In this document: one piece after another, positions 30,477 to 42,489 of the stretch
How the letters are laid out: every line of letters starts with the position of its first letter
Position numbering within the stretch: the stretch's first letter is position 1
Assembly (NCBI GenBank): GCA_037576215.1
Contig: JBANDB010000009.1
Location: forward strand, 2,666,001-2,730,000
DNA from: Armillaria gallica
Lineage: Eukaryota; Basidiomycota; Agaricomycetes; Agaricales; Physalacriaceae
Length of the DNA: 64,000 nt
Direction: 5' to 3'
Notes under the pieces: generated by a model
Databases searched by the model: none
The model's input: the letters and a program-made list of their open reading frames with translations, nothing else
What the model was told of the DNA's origin: nothing
Made by a program: the position numbers and the translations under genes

Positions 30477-33331
30477 CAGGCATAGACATAAATGTGCACC
30501 TACAGTACATGGATATATCCACAAGTGCTATACTCTAACTCATAGATATTATTCATGGGGCCACTTTTAGGCCTAGAGCTAGAAAATTTTTCCAAAATTC
30601 TGCTTATCCAGCTCATTTTTGCCAATTTTTTAATGCTCAAATTCACTTTTCAGCTGATTTTCTCACATTTGATCAATCTTGCATTTGCCGAGATGGCCCA
30701 GCTTATGCAATGCACCCAGTACACTGCCATAGCCCAAATTGACTGTCTAGGGTATGTTGCATGGTATTTCCCACCCTCCTGCTCATTGTTTGAGCAGGGA
30801 AATTTTTGTATAAGCCCAGAAAAAAATGTTTGATTGTTTCCATGGCCTCTCCCCTCATACATGCCAATTATTTTGGGTGGATGCATTGGAATGAGCTTGG
30901 ATGCACTTACCGTGGGATTATACTGTTTTCAATCCTGGAGCTAGAAATTTTTTTCAAAATTTAATACTGAAATTCAGGTTATTTCTTCAGGTTCTAGCCT
31001 CTCTGTAAGTCTAATATTTCTCTACCAGTAATCTACATAGTTCTACAAGTGTATATACTGTTTGTGAATCTATAGTTCAGAGATAGACAGATAATTTTGA
31101 TGATTTTTGGCCTTTGCCAGAGATAGGAGATTTGGACCTGATTCCAAATTCACAACACAAAACACTTTAGTTAGGGTCGACAACCCTTTCTGAAGCAGAG
31201 AAAAATATTCAGAGGTGTTGAAGTACAATAGATAAAGATACAGTAAAAGTTTTGTAGACTACAGTAAGGTATCTCTGCAGGAATATTCAAAATAAATTAA
31301 AATCATATTAAAGTCACTACACTAGGTGGATCAAGAACCACTAATGAATGCGTGATAGGTGCCTTCAAAAAGCCCTACATTCTATATACACATGTATTAA
31401 TATATCGAGGCAGATCAGATGGGTTGCCTGGGTAGTATTATGCATAATCTTGAATGTACAACAATTTTTCCATTGTATGAGAAGACACAGATGTACGTGC
31501 AGGGGATATATGGTTGAAAAAGTCTAAAATCTAGTGAAATGACCATTAAATAAGGATTATCTACATTCAATTGCATTCCTGTGTACCAAGGTTTACTTAT
31601 ATATCAAACATATATATGCTATTTGGTATTCCAATAGTTCATGAGACGCTGGAGTGGTTGGTTTGAGGAGCAGATGAATCCTGAGTCTTCATTCCACTCA
31701 CTCGATCGCTGCAGTCCTGACCAACCAAGCAGTGATCGAGTGGCTGTGCTGCTTCTTTTCTGACTTTTTACTATCATCTGTGACCACCATGACACTCATC
31801 TGCTTGCCCAACAGCCCTCTCATGGGCTCAAAAAGATATGCACTTATTTTTCTATGCTTAATATTCTTTTTAGATACTTTTTGCACATCCAGAGGCCCCA
31901 AGAGCCCTGGATAGTGACCAACCCACTACCCCACAACCACGCGTAAGCCCTCCAACAAGGAAGCTCCATGCGTAGTACTATAAACTTGACAAGATGGTCA
32001 CTACCATTAACAACAATGATGCCAGGAACCAGAATAGCCCACTAATCTGTCAACCAGGCCCCCGGTCCCCATTCCCACCCACTCAGCTCACCCCTCATCA
32101 ACATCGAGGACAATCGACGTTCACCACAGCATTCATACTTCTAAAAGACTTCCAATATGCCTGGGGATGCCATATCAGCCGCCATCTGGGCATAGGAGAG
32201 TGTAATCCCCACCAATGAACAACGACGATGACCACAAATGCATCGACAATGGCGATGATGACTAGGGGCAGTGCTCCTCATACTCTGCTGCTGTACCATG
32301 GGAGGATGCAGGAGGGCAGGAGAGTACAAGCAGGAGGGCAGGGCCAACACCGGGATGCCAACGGCGACGATGATGACGACAGGCACACACTTTTGGTCAT
32401 CAGTGGATGACTTGATTGCCTGCCGTTTCTGGCCCATAACTCCCACAACAAGGTTGCCTCATTTGCAACAACCTCACAACTCCCATTGTTGACCACTGAA
32501 AAAACCTTGCTGTGATGACCTGTTCCCTGTCTGACCCCAAAATCACAGTGTAATTGTTGTTGACCCTGACCTGCTGCTTGTTTTGCATCCCACTAGCCGA
32601 ATCCCCCTGCCTGCCTCCCTGCAACATCATATTCTGTCAGACATGGTCCCTACCTTGCATACCACACTATGCCCATTGCTGCCTGCCACCCTGACACCCC
32701 GCTGCACTCCATACAATGGTGGGGTTTTTTTAAGTTGATAATTATCTGATTTGGTGCATGTATATAGAGCATAATTTATATACGTACAATGCTGCAATAG
32801 TGTATTGGTTATATTGCATCCCTGCTTGATCTGTGCTGCAAATCATGAAGTTTGATTCTGTCACCATGCTGTAAGTTTTTGATTGGCTGTAAATTTTCTG
32901 AAAATAAAAGCTCATTCCATTCCTGATGCATTGCATCCAACCAACATTGTGGGCAGCAGGTGCACAGTTGGGTTTGATATAGTATCTCATTTATCATCAT
33001 TTTATATCTTATAACCCGTTGTTGTGTGCCTAGACAGTGAGTACAGCAGTGGGAATATAGGTTCCTATGTTTTTGGCACTGACAAAATCATGTTGCCAAA
33101 TTTAGATGTGGCAGTGGCTGACTCAGCTTGCCAGTGCTGATTTTTAAAACTCTGATGGAGCCTTTGAGGGAATATTAGGCTTTGAGGGCAGAATCACCTA
33201 TATTGAATAGCATTTTAACAGCAATTGCTACTGCAATTAGTATTCCTGAGGCCATGGATAATATCCATGCTGTGGGCTTTTTCTCTGGTGGATATATCCA
33301 CAAAATGAGATGCTCAACTACCTCCAACTGT
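30477..33331. mobile_element. hAT-like non-autonomous insertion in gypsy B Gag
   Basis: The 2.86 kb segment interrupts the capsid frame between RLRGDA and AQKWWELG. GATGCTCA (8 bp) occurs at 30,469-30,476 and 33,332-33,339; a longer match, GAGATGCTCA, also occurs at 33,307-33,316, so the right edge is uncertain by 24 bases. An 8-bp duplication fits hAT. Clear terminal inverted repeats are not visible, but TGGATATATCCA lies 33 bp inside the left end and about 31 bp inside the right end. No transposase is readable. It contains the dispersed repeat shared with 2,870-3,130. Confidence 0.6.
31625..31900 (+). repeat. Dispersed repeat, copy 2 (partner of 2,870-3,130)
   Basis: It matches from ATTCCAATAGTTCATGAG to the pyrimidine-rich block after GAGTGGCTGTGCTGCTTC. 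The following 32,300-32,365 resembles 9,925-9,990. Confidence 0.5.
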
Positions 33332-34060
33332 GATGCTCAGAAGTGGTGGGAGTTGGGAGCCAGGCTCTTGAGAAAAAGTAACAACAGGAAACAACTATAC
33401 CTGTCCTATGAAGACTTCCAAGCAGAGGTCAGGCAGAGGTTCTGGAAAGACACAGATGCACAGATAAAGCATGCGCAATGGGAAAAACTCAGGCAGACAA
33501 CCTTCCAAGATGGCGACCAGTTCTTTCAGAAATTTGAAGAGCTCACCTATGACACCAGAGTACACAACAATGAGCAAGTCATGCTCACTCAGTTCAAGAA
33601 AGCCACCTGAGAAATGAGTAAAAACACAATATACTTGGCTGATGGAGAAGTCCCAACCACCTATGACAGGTGGAAGGCTCACTTGCTCTGTATGGACTAT
33701 AACTACCATCTCAAGTGGGCGGAAGGAACTATGGCTGGACAAATTGACTTCAAACCACAGGCACAGAAGGTGATCACACCTCAGAAGGGTGGTCAAATAT
33801 CAACATATACACTGGAGAAGAAAACGGCAATAGGAACGACATATGGAGGAAGAGGAGCTCTGATGGACGTTGATGCGGCACGCACTGTAGTGAAGTGTTT
33901 CCAATGTGGCAAGCTCAGACACTTCAAGTGTGACTGCCCTGACCAGCCAAAAAGTAGGAAAGAAGCCATGCGACGCCTCAATTACTACTGGGACAAGCAT
34001 CCAATGGTCAAGGTGCCAATGGCAACAATCGAAGAAGTAAAAGATGGCACCAAGGAGTAA
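33332..34060 (+). pseudogene. gag: Gypsy B Gag, 3' part (capsid end and zinc knuckle)
   Basis: It resumes with WWELGARLL and runs through YEDFQAEVRQRFWKDTDAQI and FQDGDQFFQKFEELTY. TGA at 33,608 interrupts it. The zinc knuckle CFQCGKLRHFKCDCP (near 33,898-33,942) keeps the four ligands but has Arg and Cys where family A has Gly and Arg, both CpG-type changes. It ends at the same TAA position as family A, with EEVKDGTKE before it. Confidence 0.8.
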
Positions 34061-34212
34061 ATAATTCAACTCACTCAGCTAAGGACTTAGTTTTACCTGG
34101 TACGCATGTCACACCCGCTAGCTGGACTCATATATCTGTAGTATCTACTGCACATTTGAATATACCCACAACTTTACAATCAGACCAGAAACTAAGCAAG
34201 AATCAACTAACA
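34047..34212 (+). pseudogene. pol: Gypsy B Pol, N-terminal stub
   Basis: In the -1 frame relative to Gag it reads AKDLV, then LNIPTTLQSDQKLSKN, matching the start of gypsy A Pol. It is cut near 34,212 by the ACTAGT-rich insertion. Confidence 0.6.
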
Positions 34213-35600
34213 GTACAGCATGCTGCAATAGTTAAACTACCGGTGATGTGCTCGGTAACGGCGAGTGGCAAATGGACTAGAGGCTGGCAATGAACACCAA
34301 CAACACCAAACCAATCACTAACTCTACACTTATCACCAATGTATTGAATTTGGGCATTTCGAGTATGATAGAAGCACTCTGCAGACTTCAATAATCAAGG
34401 AAAGTTGTTTAAAGATGTTTTATTTCGTTACTAGTGAGCTATACAAGCATACTACTCGCACTAGTGGGGTTTGTAAGACACAATTGGATGAATAGTGACT
34501 CGACTTGAGCTACTGCGCTCGCTCTGACTGGGACTGCTTCGAACTAGTGGCTCTCTTGGCCCTGTAATGTCTTACAAGTGAATAAACACTTGACTAGTCG
34601 CTTTCTAGGCAGACTAGTGGTGCTCTTGGCCTAAGAATAATACTTTAAACTTCGAGAACTTGCTTGAACTAACTTCGAAACACTCTTGGCCTTTGCAGGA
34701 CACAAAAGATTACTCTAAGACACTTCTATTCACTCAATGCTATGGGTAACTTAGCGACTAGTAGCCGCTTCATCGAGGTTAAGCACAAAAGCCTTTAATT
34801 GGGGCACTAGATACTGACTAGTAGGTCACAATTGCGGGGATGGCTTGCCTGAGCCGCGCGTGCGCCTATTCTACTACTTATATACTGACAAACAAGGTAC
34901 GATTGAGATATAAATAACTGACTAGAGGGGTATTATTGATAAGGATTTCTTGGCTAGTCATGAATAATGGTGAATAATCACGCAATAGTCGGTCTAGAAA
35001 CGGTCGCTTGCTGACTAGTGAGCCTAGGAGCTCTGCTAGCGGTTGTATTCCATGTCCTGGGCCCAGTGACGCTCCACTAGTGCCAAGGATAAATGACTAG
35101 CCAGGCGAGTGTGCCTGTAACAGCTGTCGATCATGATCGAAGGCGCAGCCTGGCTATACTAGTACCGATCGCAATGGATCTGTATCGCACCTGGCAGATC
35201 TACTGCAAGGTTAATCCATTGCTAATTCATTTCTAAGTCCTGTTTTGAGATTGCTGCGTGACTAGTTAACCTGACTTAAGCGTTTATGCCCAGAGCGGCT
35301 CGCTAGTGACCGAACTTCATGAGATTTGTGTCCTCTGCTTCTTGTTTGGTGCGCTAGTCGCGTTACTTGTCCACTAGTGGCCGTATTCACTTAGCCCTGT
35401 TAGCATTCAAGTCACTAGTATGGCCGGCTGGTAGATTTAACCCACTAGTGGTATCGCATCTAAGTCCTGGCTCTACTAGTCGCATACTAGTCTAACTATC
35501 AGCTTCGAAGCCTCAGCTATAGTCCTTTAAGTATCACTAATGTAAGATAGATATGCAATAGTATTATTATAAAATCGCAAAATCTAGGTGTGAACGTGTA
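34213..35600 (-). mobile_element. CpG-rich insertion with many ACTAGT motifs (possible solo LTR)
   Basis: About 1.39 kb interrupts gypsy B Pol between SKN and CITG-region text that resumes near 35,608. It is far richer in CpG than its surroundings. The hexamer ACTAGT occurs 16 times between 34,430 and 35,490, with several further CTAGT. On the minus strand a TATA-like GTATATAAG lies near 34,875-34,890, followed by CGCGCGG-rich sequence and later an AATAAA near 34,420, a layout like an LTR. The edge sequences and target duplication are not clear. A piece (35,335-35,460) matches 55,850-55,985 in the opposite orientation. No protein frame. Confidence 0.55.
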
Positions 35601-37186
35601 GACGGCGTATCACCGGCTAAACATTCGGCAAGCAACCCATCACAGGTGAAAGCATCGAGCGACAAGTCACCTACCATAGTGACACCCATTATAATGATTA
35701 GACTGGATGGAGCAGGGGAAAAAGCACTTGGTGCCCTCCCTGACAGGAATGAGGGGACTCAAACAAGGCAGGAGATGCCTAAGGTACGTATGTATGAGAT
35801 TCCCAACAAAGAAGATGATACTAGTTTCTAAATCAGCAAAAAAACTAAATTAACACCCCCTATAGAAACAGCAGTGACCTCGCCAACAGTAGTTGAACCC
35901 TCACAGGTTGACATGAAGGCTAAGGAGGCCCTGCATGAATGGCTTAAACCATTTGGAGCTGAGTGGACTTTACAAGGAATAGTGGAAGCCAAAACGGAGT
36001 CAGAGGCAAAAGCAATCTTAAAAAATTGGATTCACAAGACAGATGCAGAAGAGGTCATTGATGAAATGATCGAAGGGATGCGGAAGGTGACACGGATCAA
36101 TGCTCTCTGGTGGCTAGAAGAACTGCTACAACTAAAATGGTACATCAGCAAACTAAGCAGGAATGGGAAGGATCTAGCTATTGACGTTCAAATCAAGACT
36201 CTAGAAAATCTTATCAAGATCTCCACCTCCACATTAGTAGACAGCAGATGCACCAGTAGCATGATCAACTGAACATTTGTTGACCAGCATAACATTCCTA
36301 CTCATGCAACGCCTGCGCCAATTCCAGTCTATAATGCTGACAGAACAAGGAACCAGGGAGGATCAATTACCAAATATGCTGAGATCCATCTCATGATTGG
36401 AGATCATGTGAAACAGATAGACCTAGCCATTACTGACTTAGGTGATTGACAAATCTTCCTTGGTCATGATTGGTTAGCAAGGCACAATCCACTTGTCAAT
36501 TGGAAAACCAGGAAATTAACATTTGCACGATGCTGATGCTGCAAAACCCCATTTGTACTTCCCATGACCTTGCCGCTAGAGCCAATGCAGAAAAGAAGAC
36601 CAAAACGTTTGAAGAAATGGTCCCAGACTGGTGCAGAGACTTCAACAATTTGTTCAACAAAGACAATTTTGATGAACTCCCTGAATCAAAAATGTGGGAC
36701 CATGCAATCAAACTCATTCCCAATGCAAGTGCCAATCTAGACTGCAAGGTTTACCCTCTTAATCAAAATGAGCAAGCAGAACTCGACAAGTTCTTAGACA
36801 AGAACCTCTTAAGTGGAAGGATACGGCCATCCAAGTCACCCATGGCTTCGCCCTTCTTCTTCATTAAAAAGAAGGACAGCAAGTTATGACCAGTCCAAGA
36901 TTATCATAAACTTAACAAAATGACAATCAAGAATTGATACCCACTTCCTCTCATCTCAGAGTTAATGGACAAATTGTGGGGTGCCAAATACTTCTCCAAA
37001 CTTGACGTTCAGTGGGGATACAATAATGTACACATCAAAACAGCAACAAGTGGAAGGCAGCATTCAGAACTAACCAGGGCTTATTCAAGCCCATGGTTAT
37101 GTTCTTCAGACTTACCAATTCTCCTGCAACATTCCAGTGGATGATGAATGATATCTTCAAAGATCTCATTGCATCAAGCAAAAGCA
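35601..37186 (+). pseudogene. pol: Gypsy B Pol: protease to reverse transcriptase
   Basis: It continues Pol, with LHEWLKPFGAEWTLQGI near 35,930 and the protease centre LVDSRC near 36,237, where Gly of D-S-G is Arg. The reverse-transcriptase start, SPMASPFFFIKKKDSKL, lies near 36,835-36,887 with TGA next. Then [12 protein letters not shown] and [17 protein letters not shown] follow. Sequence ends at DLIAS near 37,187, before the active site, where a deletion joins integrase. TGA at about 36,447 occupies the same codon as a TGA in family A. Confidence 0.8.
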
Positions 37187-38345
37187 GCACCACTTCATCC
37201 CAATGCCGTCTCCTCCGACTATGGACCCACATCTCTGTCGACATGATCACTGGTTTACCTATGTGCAACAGCTATGATGCTATCCTTATGATCATTGATC
37301 ACTTCTCGAAGGAAATCATCTCTATTGCATGTTCCACAGAACTGTCATCGGAAGAATGGGTGAAGATTCTACATGACAAAGTATATGCCAAACATGGGAT
37401 GCCACAAGTGGTTATCTCAGACTGAGGCACTGTATTTGTATCCAAGTTCATGAAGGATCTCTATGACTTGCTCCCAATCAAGGCCAACACATCTACCACC
37501 TTCCACCCTCAAACAGATGGACAAATGGAATGAGTCAATCAGGAGATTGAAAAATACCTTCAAATCTTCATTAACCATCTCCAGAACGACTGGGTAGAAT
37601 GGCTATTGCTTGCTGCCTTCACTCACAACAACCACACCCATTCAGCCACCAGCAAAAGTCCTTTTGAGGTCAACTATGGCTACAACACCTATGTCCTACC
37701 AGGAGCCAAGCCCCAGACACCCTTCTGAACCCCAGCCTCAACAACTTTCGTCTGAGACAAGGTCTGGCTAGACACAATCAACCTTCATCTCCCATGACCA
37801 AAGAAGAAGCTTGCAGACAAACAAACTGGCCGATTCATGATCATCGCAAAGAAGGGAGCCTCAGCGTATACTCTCAAACTTCCTACCAACTGGCACATTC
37901 ATCCAACATTCAATGAGGCACTCCTCACTCCATATGCGCCACCCGCATTCCCAAACCAAGAACAACCACCACCAGATCTAATTGATGGTGCTGAACACTA
38001 CGAAGTCAAAAAGATCCTTGACAGTAGACTTTGCAAGTCAGGGGAAAAGCCAGGGAACTATGGTGCTAGGTCACTGACTACTTTGTAAAATGGAAAGGCT
38101 ATGGACTAGAATCAAATAGCTGGGTATGAGAGGACAATATGGATGCCAATGAACTCATTGAAGAATTCCTCACTGAGCATGTGGACAGGATCATTGACAG
38201 ACCAGCCAACTGGCAGTCCTACACAGATTGCCAAACAGGCAAGAAAGTGTGGTATGATGAAGACAAGCTTTGGGAGTTACTAGGAGGTCACAATGACCCC
38301 TCAATGGACACTAAATCACCCTTTGAACCAGACAACATACCATAA
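37187..38345 (+). pseudogene. pol: Gypsy B Pol: integrase and chromodomain
   Basis: After the deletion (about 1.2 kb relative to family A, at a shared AAAAGCAGCACC) it reads TRLWTHISVDMITGLP-like integrase sequence with the first Asp, then VISD followed by TGA at 37,423-37,425 for a former Arg after the second Asp. The third position is in VNQEIEKYLQIF. A second deletion near 37,755 removes the segment before DKVWLD. The chromodomain is recognisable in EHYEVKKILDSR and YFVKWKGYGLESNSW. It ends at TAA 38,343-38,345. Confidence 0.8.
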
Positions 38346-38380
38346 CAGCAGTCAGGATGCCTGCCTTAACAAGAGGGTAA

Positions 38381-38562
38381 TGTTGCGGTTTATTCATTTT
38401 CTTTATCTAAGCACCTCTTATCTTATCTTATCAAAACACATTCATTCTCGCTAAGCACTAAAAAACACTTAGTCCAGGAGTCCTTTCATCATGAGACTCA
38501 ATGGTGACTGTACAAACATGATATGGCCATTGTTTACTCTTGATTGGACATCAGGTCTAACA
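38381..38562 (+). repeat. 3' LTR of gypsy B copy 1, internally deleted
   Basis: 182 bp: TGTTGCGGTTTATTC to GGTCTAACA, preceded by AAGAGGGTAA. Compared with the 5' LTR it lacks about 190 bp between TTATCTTATC and AAAACACATTC, including the TATA box and RNA start. Confidence 0.85.
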
Positions 38563-38840
38563 ATGAGTTTTTGCATTTAGATTGTGTTGAACATAGTGCA
38601 AAGAATGTACCTCTTCCAGATGTAGAAAATTTCACTCATTCTTGGACATTGCATGATGCCAAGGCTATAGGAGCAGATGGCTTGCCTCTATATTCCTGGG
38701 CAGATGATGTGAAAGAGAAATCATGATGTTCCATATCCTGGTGATGAATATCATTGGGGAGCTACTACATCACATCATTTCAGTGTATTCAGGCTGAATG
38801 AAGATACATTGTAGTAGTATGAGTTGCCTTGCTCATAGAC
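38563..38840 (+). pseudogene. Retroelement X1, 3' fragment
   Basis: After gypsy B the plus strand reads NEFLHLDCVEHSAKNVPL and VENFTHSWTLHDAKAI, then in a shifted frame DVPYPGDEYHWGATTSHHF. It carries on the acidic region of X1. I cannot assign a domain. Continuity with 27,937-28,452 is likely from position and codon style, but the 5' edge of gypsy B is damaged so the join is not exact. Confidence 0.45.
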
Positions 38841-39384
38841 TCAACATCTCAGGCTGGCTGACTTGTACTTTCTTTTTCAGTTTGTCATGTCTCTTCTCTT
38901 TCTCCCATCACTATCCTTGCTACTTTTACTTCATTTCTTCCTTACAGACCATGTTTCTTTATGATGTGATGTGATGAGGCTCTAGGATTGAAGAGCTCAT
39001 CACTCAGCAGCTTCTGCCTTTGGACAACAACATTCAAGATTAGGACACTAACATTGAAGTAGTTCACCTCCCTAATAAATGAGCTATTCAAGAGATGGTG
39101 GAAGGACTGATATGGGTTGGAATAAACATTGCATGTATACTGGTTTGTTATTGTTTGGAATTTCATTTCTAATCTTGTTTCTCCTTTCATTCATCATTAT
39201 TCCCTCCCTAACTCATCTAATGCAAAAACCAATGCCATCAGTAGACAACACTATCTTAGAGTGCATTGGGAATCAAGAAATGACAGCTTGGGCCACCATT
39301 CATATGCTAAATGGGACAGCACCTCTTTCTATGTTGTAGTTGCACATATTCCAGTTGGTGTAGTCTTGCTTGAGACTGAGGTAA
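38841..39384. other. Decayed sequence between X1 and X2
   Basis: Short overlapping frames (39,079-39,339 and 39,129-39,521) include a hydrophobic run but no known domain. No LTR boundary is visible. Confidence 0.4.
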
Positions 39385-41090
39385 TTGAGCTAGGATATTT
39401 ACTTTCTTCTGACACCTTTGATTATAAAATACATCTACATATACAAGGACATTACATACCAGAGCTGGATATTGATGAGAAAAGTAAGACTTGGGCTGCT
39501 GCTAAGATTAAACTGTTATAGCTTTATTGTGTGGGTGATAAGCCTCTCAAAATTTTCCTGGGTGCATTGAAGGATTTCTGCAAGTGCTAATCTGCTAAGT
39601 CTTCATTCACAAATACCCTTGAAGTAGAGACTTATCAACATGAATTTATGAAGATTGATGCACTTCTCTGCAAAAAGAAGATCATCACCAAAGAAGACCA
39701 CAACTTTTATTTTGTGAACAGCATTCCCACCTCAATGAAGAAGTGGTTTTATAGCCAGGTTCCTGTTGCAAACTGCAAATGATCCACTCCACTGCCAATG
39801 ATTGATTCCATTGAGATTTTGAGCCATTGTTTCAATACCAATAGCTTGATCTATAAAGACTGATGCCATGTCAAGGAATGTGAGTCCAAGACTATTAAGT
39901 TTGATGCTAATAGAGATAGGGTTGACACAGATTTGAAGTTGTTGCCACCATGGAGGGCACAAACACCACCAGCATTAAAGCAAGCTAAGTCTTCTATCCC
40001 TAATATTGATGCGCTTGCAAAGCAATTATAGAATTTATTGCTGAACCAAGCTCAGCCCACGGCTATGATGACCACATCTATGAACAGTGCACTGTTGGAG
40101 CAATATCCTCCCATGCAGCAAAATTCAGGATGGTGTTTTATATGTGGCAAATGGAATGCTCACCCACTTCATCTTAAGCATTGTCAAGAGACAGTGAAGC
40201 TCATTGAAGAAAGACAAATCAAGTACAATGTGAACTCTCAAGGATTCTATAGAGAAGTTGTAGATTGGTTGTAACAACAAAACCCTGCTCCTACTGACTC
40301 TGCACTTGTGAGGATAAGCTTGCTTGGACTTTCTTATGGTTATTCTGATGTTTTACAAGAGGACATATTTGTGGTATCCTCTCTTTCATTTGATGATAGA
40401 TTTTCTAACCCTTTTCTTTGTTCAGAGAAAGACACCTTTTTTAGCAAACAACAAGCCACAGAATGATGTTGAAATAAAGAATAGGACTAGAAAACCAGCA
40501 GATAAGTCTTCTACAGGTTCTCAGTTTTATTTTACTTCCAATATTCAGGAAATGTCTAATCTAAAGGCTGTGATGAGCAAGCTCATGAATTTGGATGTCA
40601 CATTTTCACTTTTCCAGCTTGTTGAAAATAGTACTGTCCTTCAGAAGATGATGGCTGAGGCTACCAGGATGAAGCAAGAGTATATGATGAAACAAGCTGA
40701 GTATCTTACTTCTGAAAATGAATTGTATGCTGTTAAAGATTTAAATCAGTTTGAAAGGATGACAGTGTCTGCTAGCTGCTCTTGTGATAAGACTAGGCAT
40801 TTCTATTGTAAAGACAGTTATTATATACACCAGTTTTTGTGCCGCTATGGTAATAGACTGTATCTGCTGTAATATATATAGTCATTTTTTTGCATTATGG
40901 GCTGCTTCGAAAAACATGACTGTGTGGTTTATTATACATTTTACAACATGTTGCCAGGATTCATGGGAAACACTGTGTTCTGGCAATTCCATAAATAAGA
41001 GTGCACATGCAGCATGTGTACAAGGTGGTGATTCGTATGAACTCAAAGCAAGGGAACCACAGATTTTCATAGATGTAGCCATGTATTAGT
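39385..41090 (+). pseudogene. gag: Retroelement X2 Gag
   Basis: Capsid-like text runs from about 39,385: AAAKIKLL, KPLKIFLGALKDF, HEFMKIDALLCKKK, then VNSIPTSMKKWFYSQVP. A zinc-knuckle-like motif, CFICGKWNAHPLHLKHC, lies near 40,135-40,185, the extended form seen in a non-chromodomain group of basidiomycete gypsy elements. The acidic and basic linker continues to about 40,870. Stops at about 39,520, 39,588, 39,861 and 40,030 and frameshifts break it. The PIF/Harbinger transposon then interrupts X2. Confidence 0.65.
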
Positions 41091-41186
41091 TACAAGCAGT
41101 TCTTTCTAACGTACTATGTTCAGTGGCTTGAGGACAAGGAATAAAAGGATAACTGAGTCAAAAATTTCAAGTTCTAAACACTCATC

Positions 41187-42450
41187 ATGCCACCTCTCAG
41201 AGCTTTCGAAGACCTTTTGAATCCCACAGACAATGCTCCATCCACCTGCCATGGTATACTCTCTAGCCCCAGCTTGAGTCACCGTCAAGACTCAGATGTC
41301 ACAGCTGCTCTTAATCTCATAGATTTTTACCAATCCACCACTGTACAAGTCTTTCTAAAACCCTCCTTGAATCCTATCAATTCAGATATCACATATAGTA
41401 TTCAACAGCCACCATTACTACACTTCAGCAATGCTCTTATGAGATATATTTCTGAATCCGATGTCATCTTTCCTGACAAGAGTGACACACTCAGCTATGA
41501 ACATAATGCCCGTGTTGTGCTTGAAAAGCCTCCAATCTCTGAGCCAGCTGAGAGTATGCTGAAAAGGCAGCAAGACACACTTGCCTACTATAAAGCACAT
41601 CTTCCACACTATACTAACCAACACTACTACCCTAATCTTCCTTCTATTTCAGAATCTCATACCTATCCTCAGTCTTCTCCACTTCAAGGAAATCCCAACA
41701 TTACCACTGCAAGTGATACCAATTCTCTCCCAGCCAAGAACTCCAAGTCATCCAATAGTGGTTAAAAGAAAGAGAAGTTTGAGGCAGCAGTGTTAATGGT
41801 TTAATTGAAGACTGTAGACAGAAACCCATATGAGGCAAAGCACAGTGGAAAAGGGAAGATGTGGAAAGTAATAGGCCAAGCTTGCCATCATTGTGGATAC
41901 TTTAAAAATACAAAAGTGAAAACCATAAAGAATAAGGTTGCATCCCTGATAAAATATTAAGAGGTATGTGTATACAGCAATCCATGGTCTTTGACATTCA
42001 TACTAATAATATGCTAGGAGCCTGACTCACCTGCTTGTGCAGAAGTATGACATGAAATTGATGGCACCAGTGCAGCTATCAAATTGGCTGCACTTCTTGA
42101 CAGGCTTTCTGAGCTTCACCACAGAGCAAAATCTCAAACTGATGAGCAAAAGGAGAAAGTAAAGACATTGAGTGATATTTCTCCTTCAGCTTGACATTGT
42201 TCATTATTAACATCAAAATTTCAGAAAGAAGATGAAGACTGATATGGTGGTGAAGCCATTCAGAAGGCATCAATGATAGCTAGAAGCAAAAAGTGCATCT
42301 GAGAGAAATCAGATCAGAGATACTGATATGGAATCTGAGAAGGAGAATAGGCTACTCCAACAAAATTTTGGCAGCTATGAATAACAGCATAGAGGTGTAT
42401 AAGGAGATGAGCCAGAAGTATCTTGAAGCTCTTTTACACTTCGCTGGACA
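41187..42450 (+). pseudogene. Harbinger-associated Myb/SANT-like protein
   Basis: The ORF 41,187-41,765 (192 codons) encodes an N-terminal region of unknown fold starting MPPLRAFEDLL. The same frame continues past TAA 41,763 into KKEKFEAAVLM, NPYEAKHSGKGKMWKVIG and KVKTIKNKVASLIKY, a Myb/SANT-like DNA-binding domain with regularly placed Trp and hydrophobic residues. An intron (41,964-42,017) then joins EPDSPACAEV and a Lys/Glu-rich coiled region (RLSELHHRAKSQTDEQKEK). In PIF/Harbinger elements this protein helps bring the transposase to the ends. Several stops are present. Confidence 0.65.
41964..42017 (+). other. Intron in the Myb/SANT-like gene
   Basis: 54 bp, GTATGT donor and GCTAG acceptor, with CTAAT at 42,003-42,007 as branch point. 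It lies between KY(stop)E and EPDSPAC, restoring a continuous protein. Confidence 0.6.
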
Positions 42451-42489
42451 TCCTAACTAAAGAATACCTAGAAGTATATGTTGTTAACA

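Larger units (their letters stand above)
28453..38562 (+). mobile_element. Ty3/gypsy chromovirus, family B, copy 1 (degenerate, with two insertions)
   Basis: The 5' LTR (from about 28,453 to 28,788) lacks its first ~28 bp. The 3' LTR is 38,381-38,562. Internal order matches gypsy A: primer-binding site, membrane-anchor ORF, Gag, Pol and chromodomain. A hAT-like insertion (about 30,477-33,331) splits Gag and a CpG-rich insertion (about 34,213-35,600) splits early Pol. A deletion joins reverse transcriptase to integrase near 37,187. Target duplications cannot be seen because the 5' edge is missing. Family B differs strongly from A in LTR sequence but keeps the same layout. Confidence 0.9.

Noticed and set aside
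34250..34266. GGTAACGGCGAGTGG resembles the conserved 5' part of large-subunit rRNA
   Set aside because: Only about 13 bases match and the flanks do not fold or read like rRNA, so it is probably chance.
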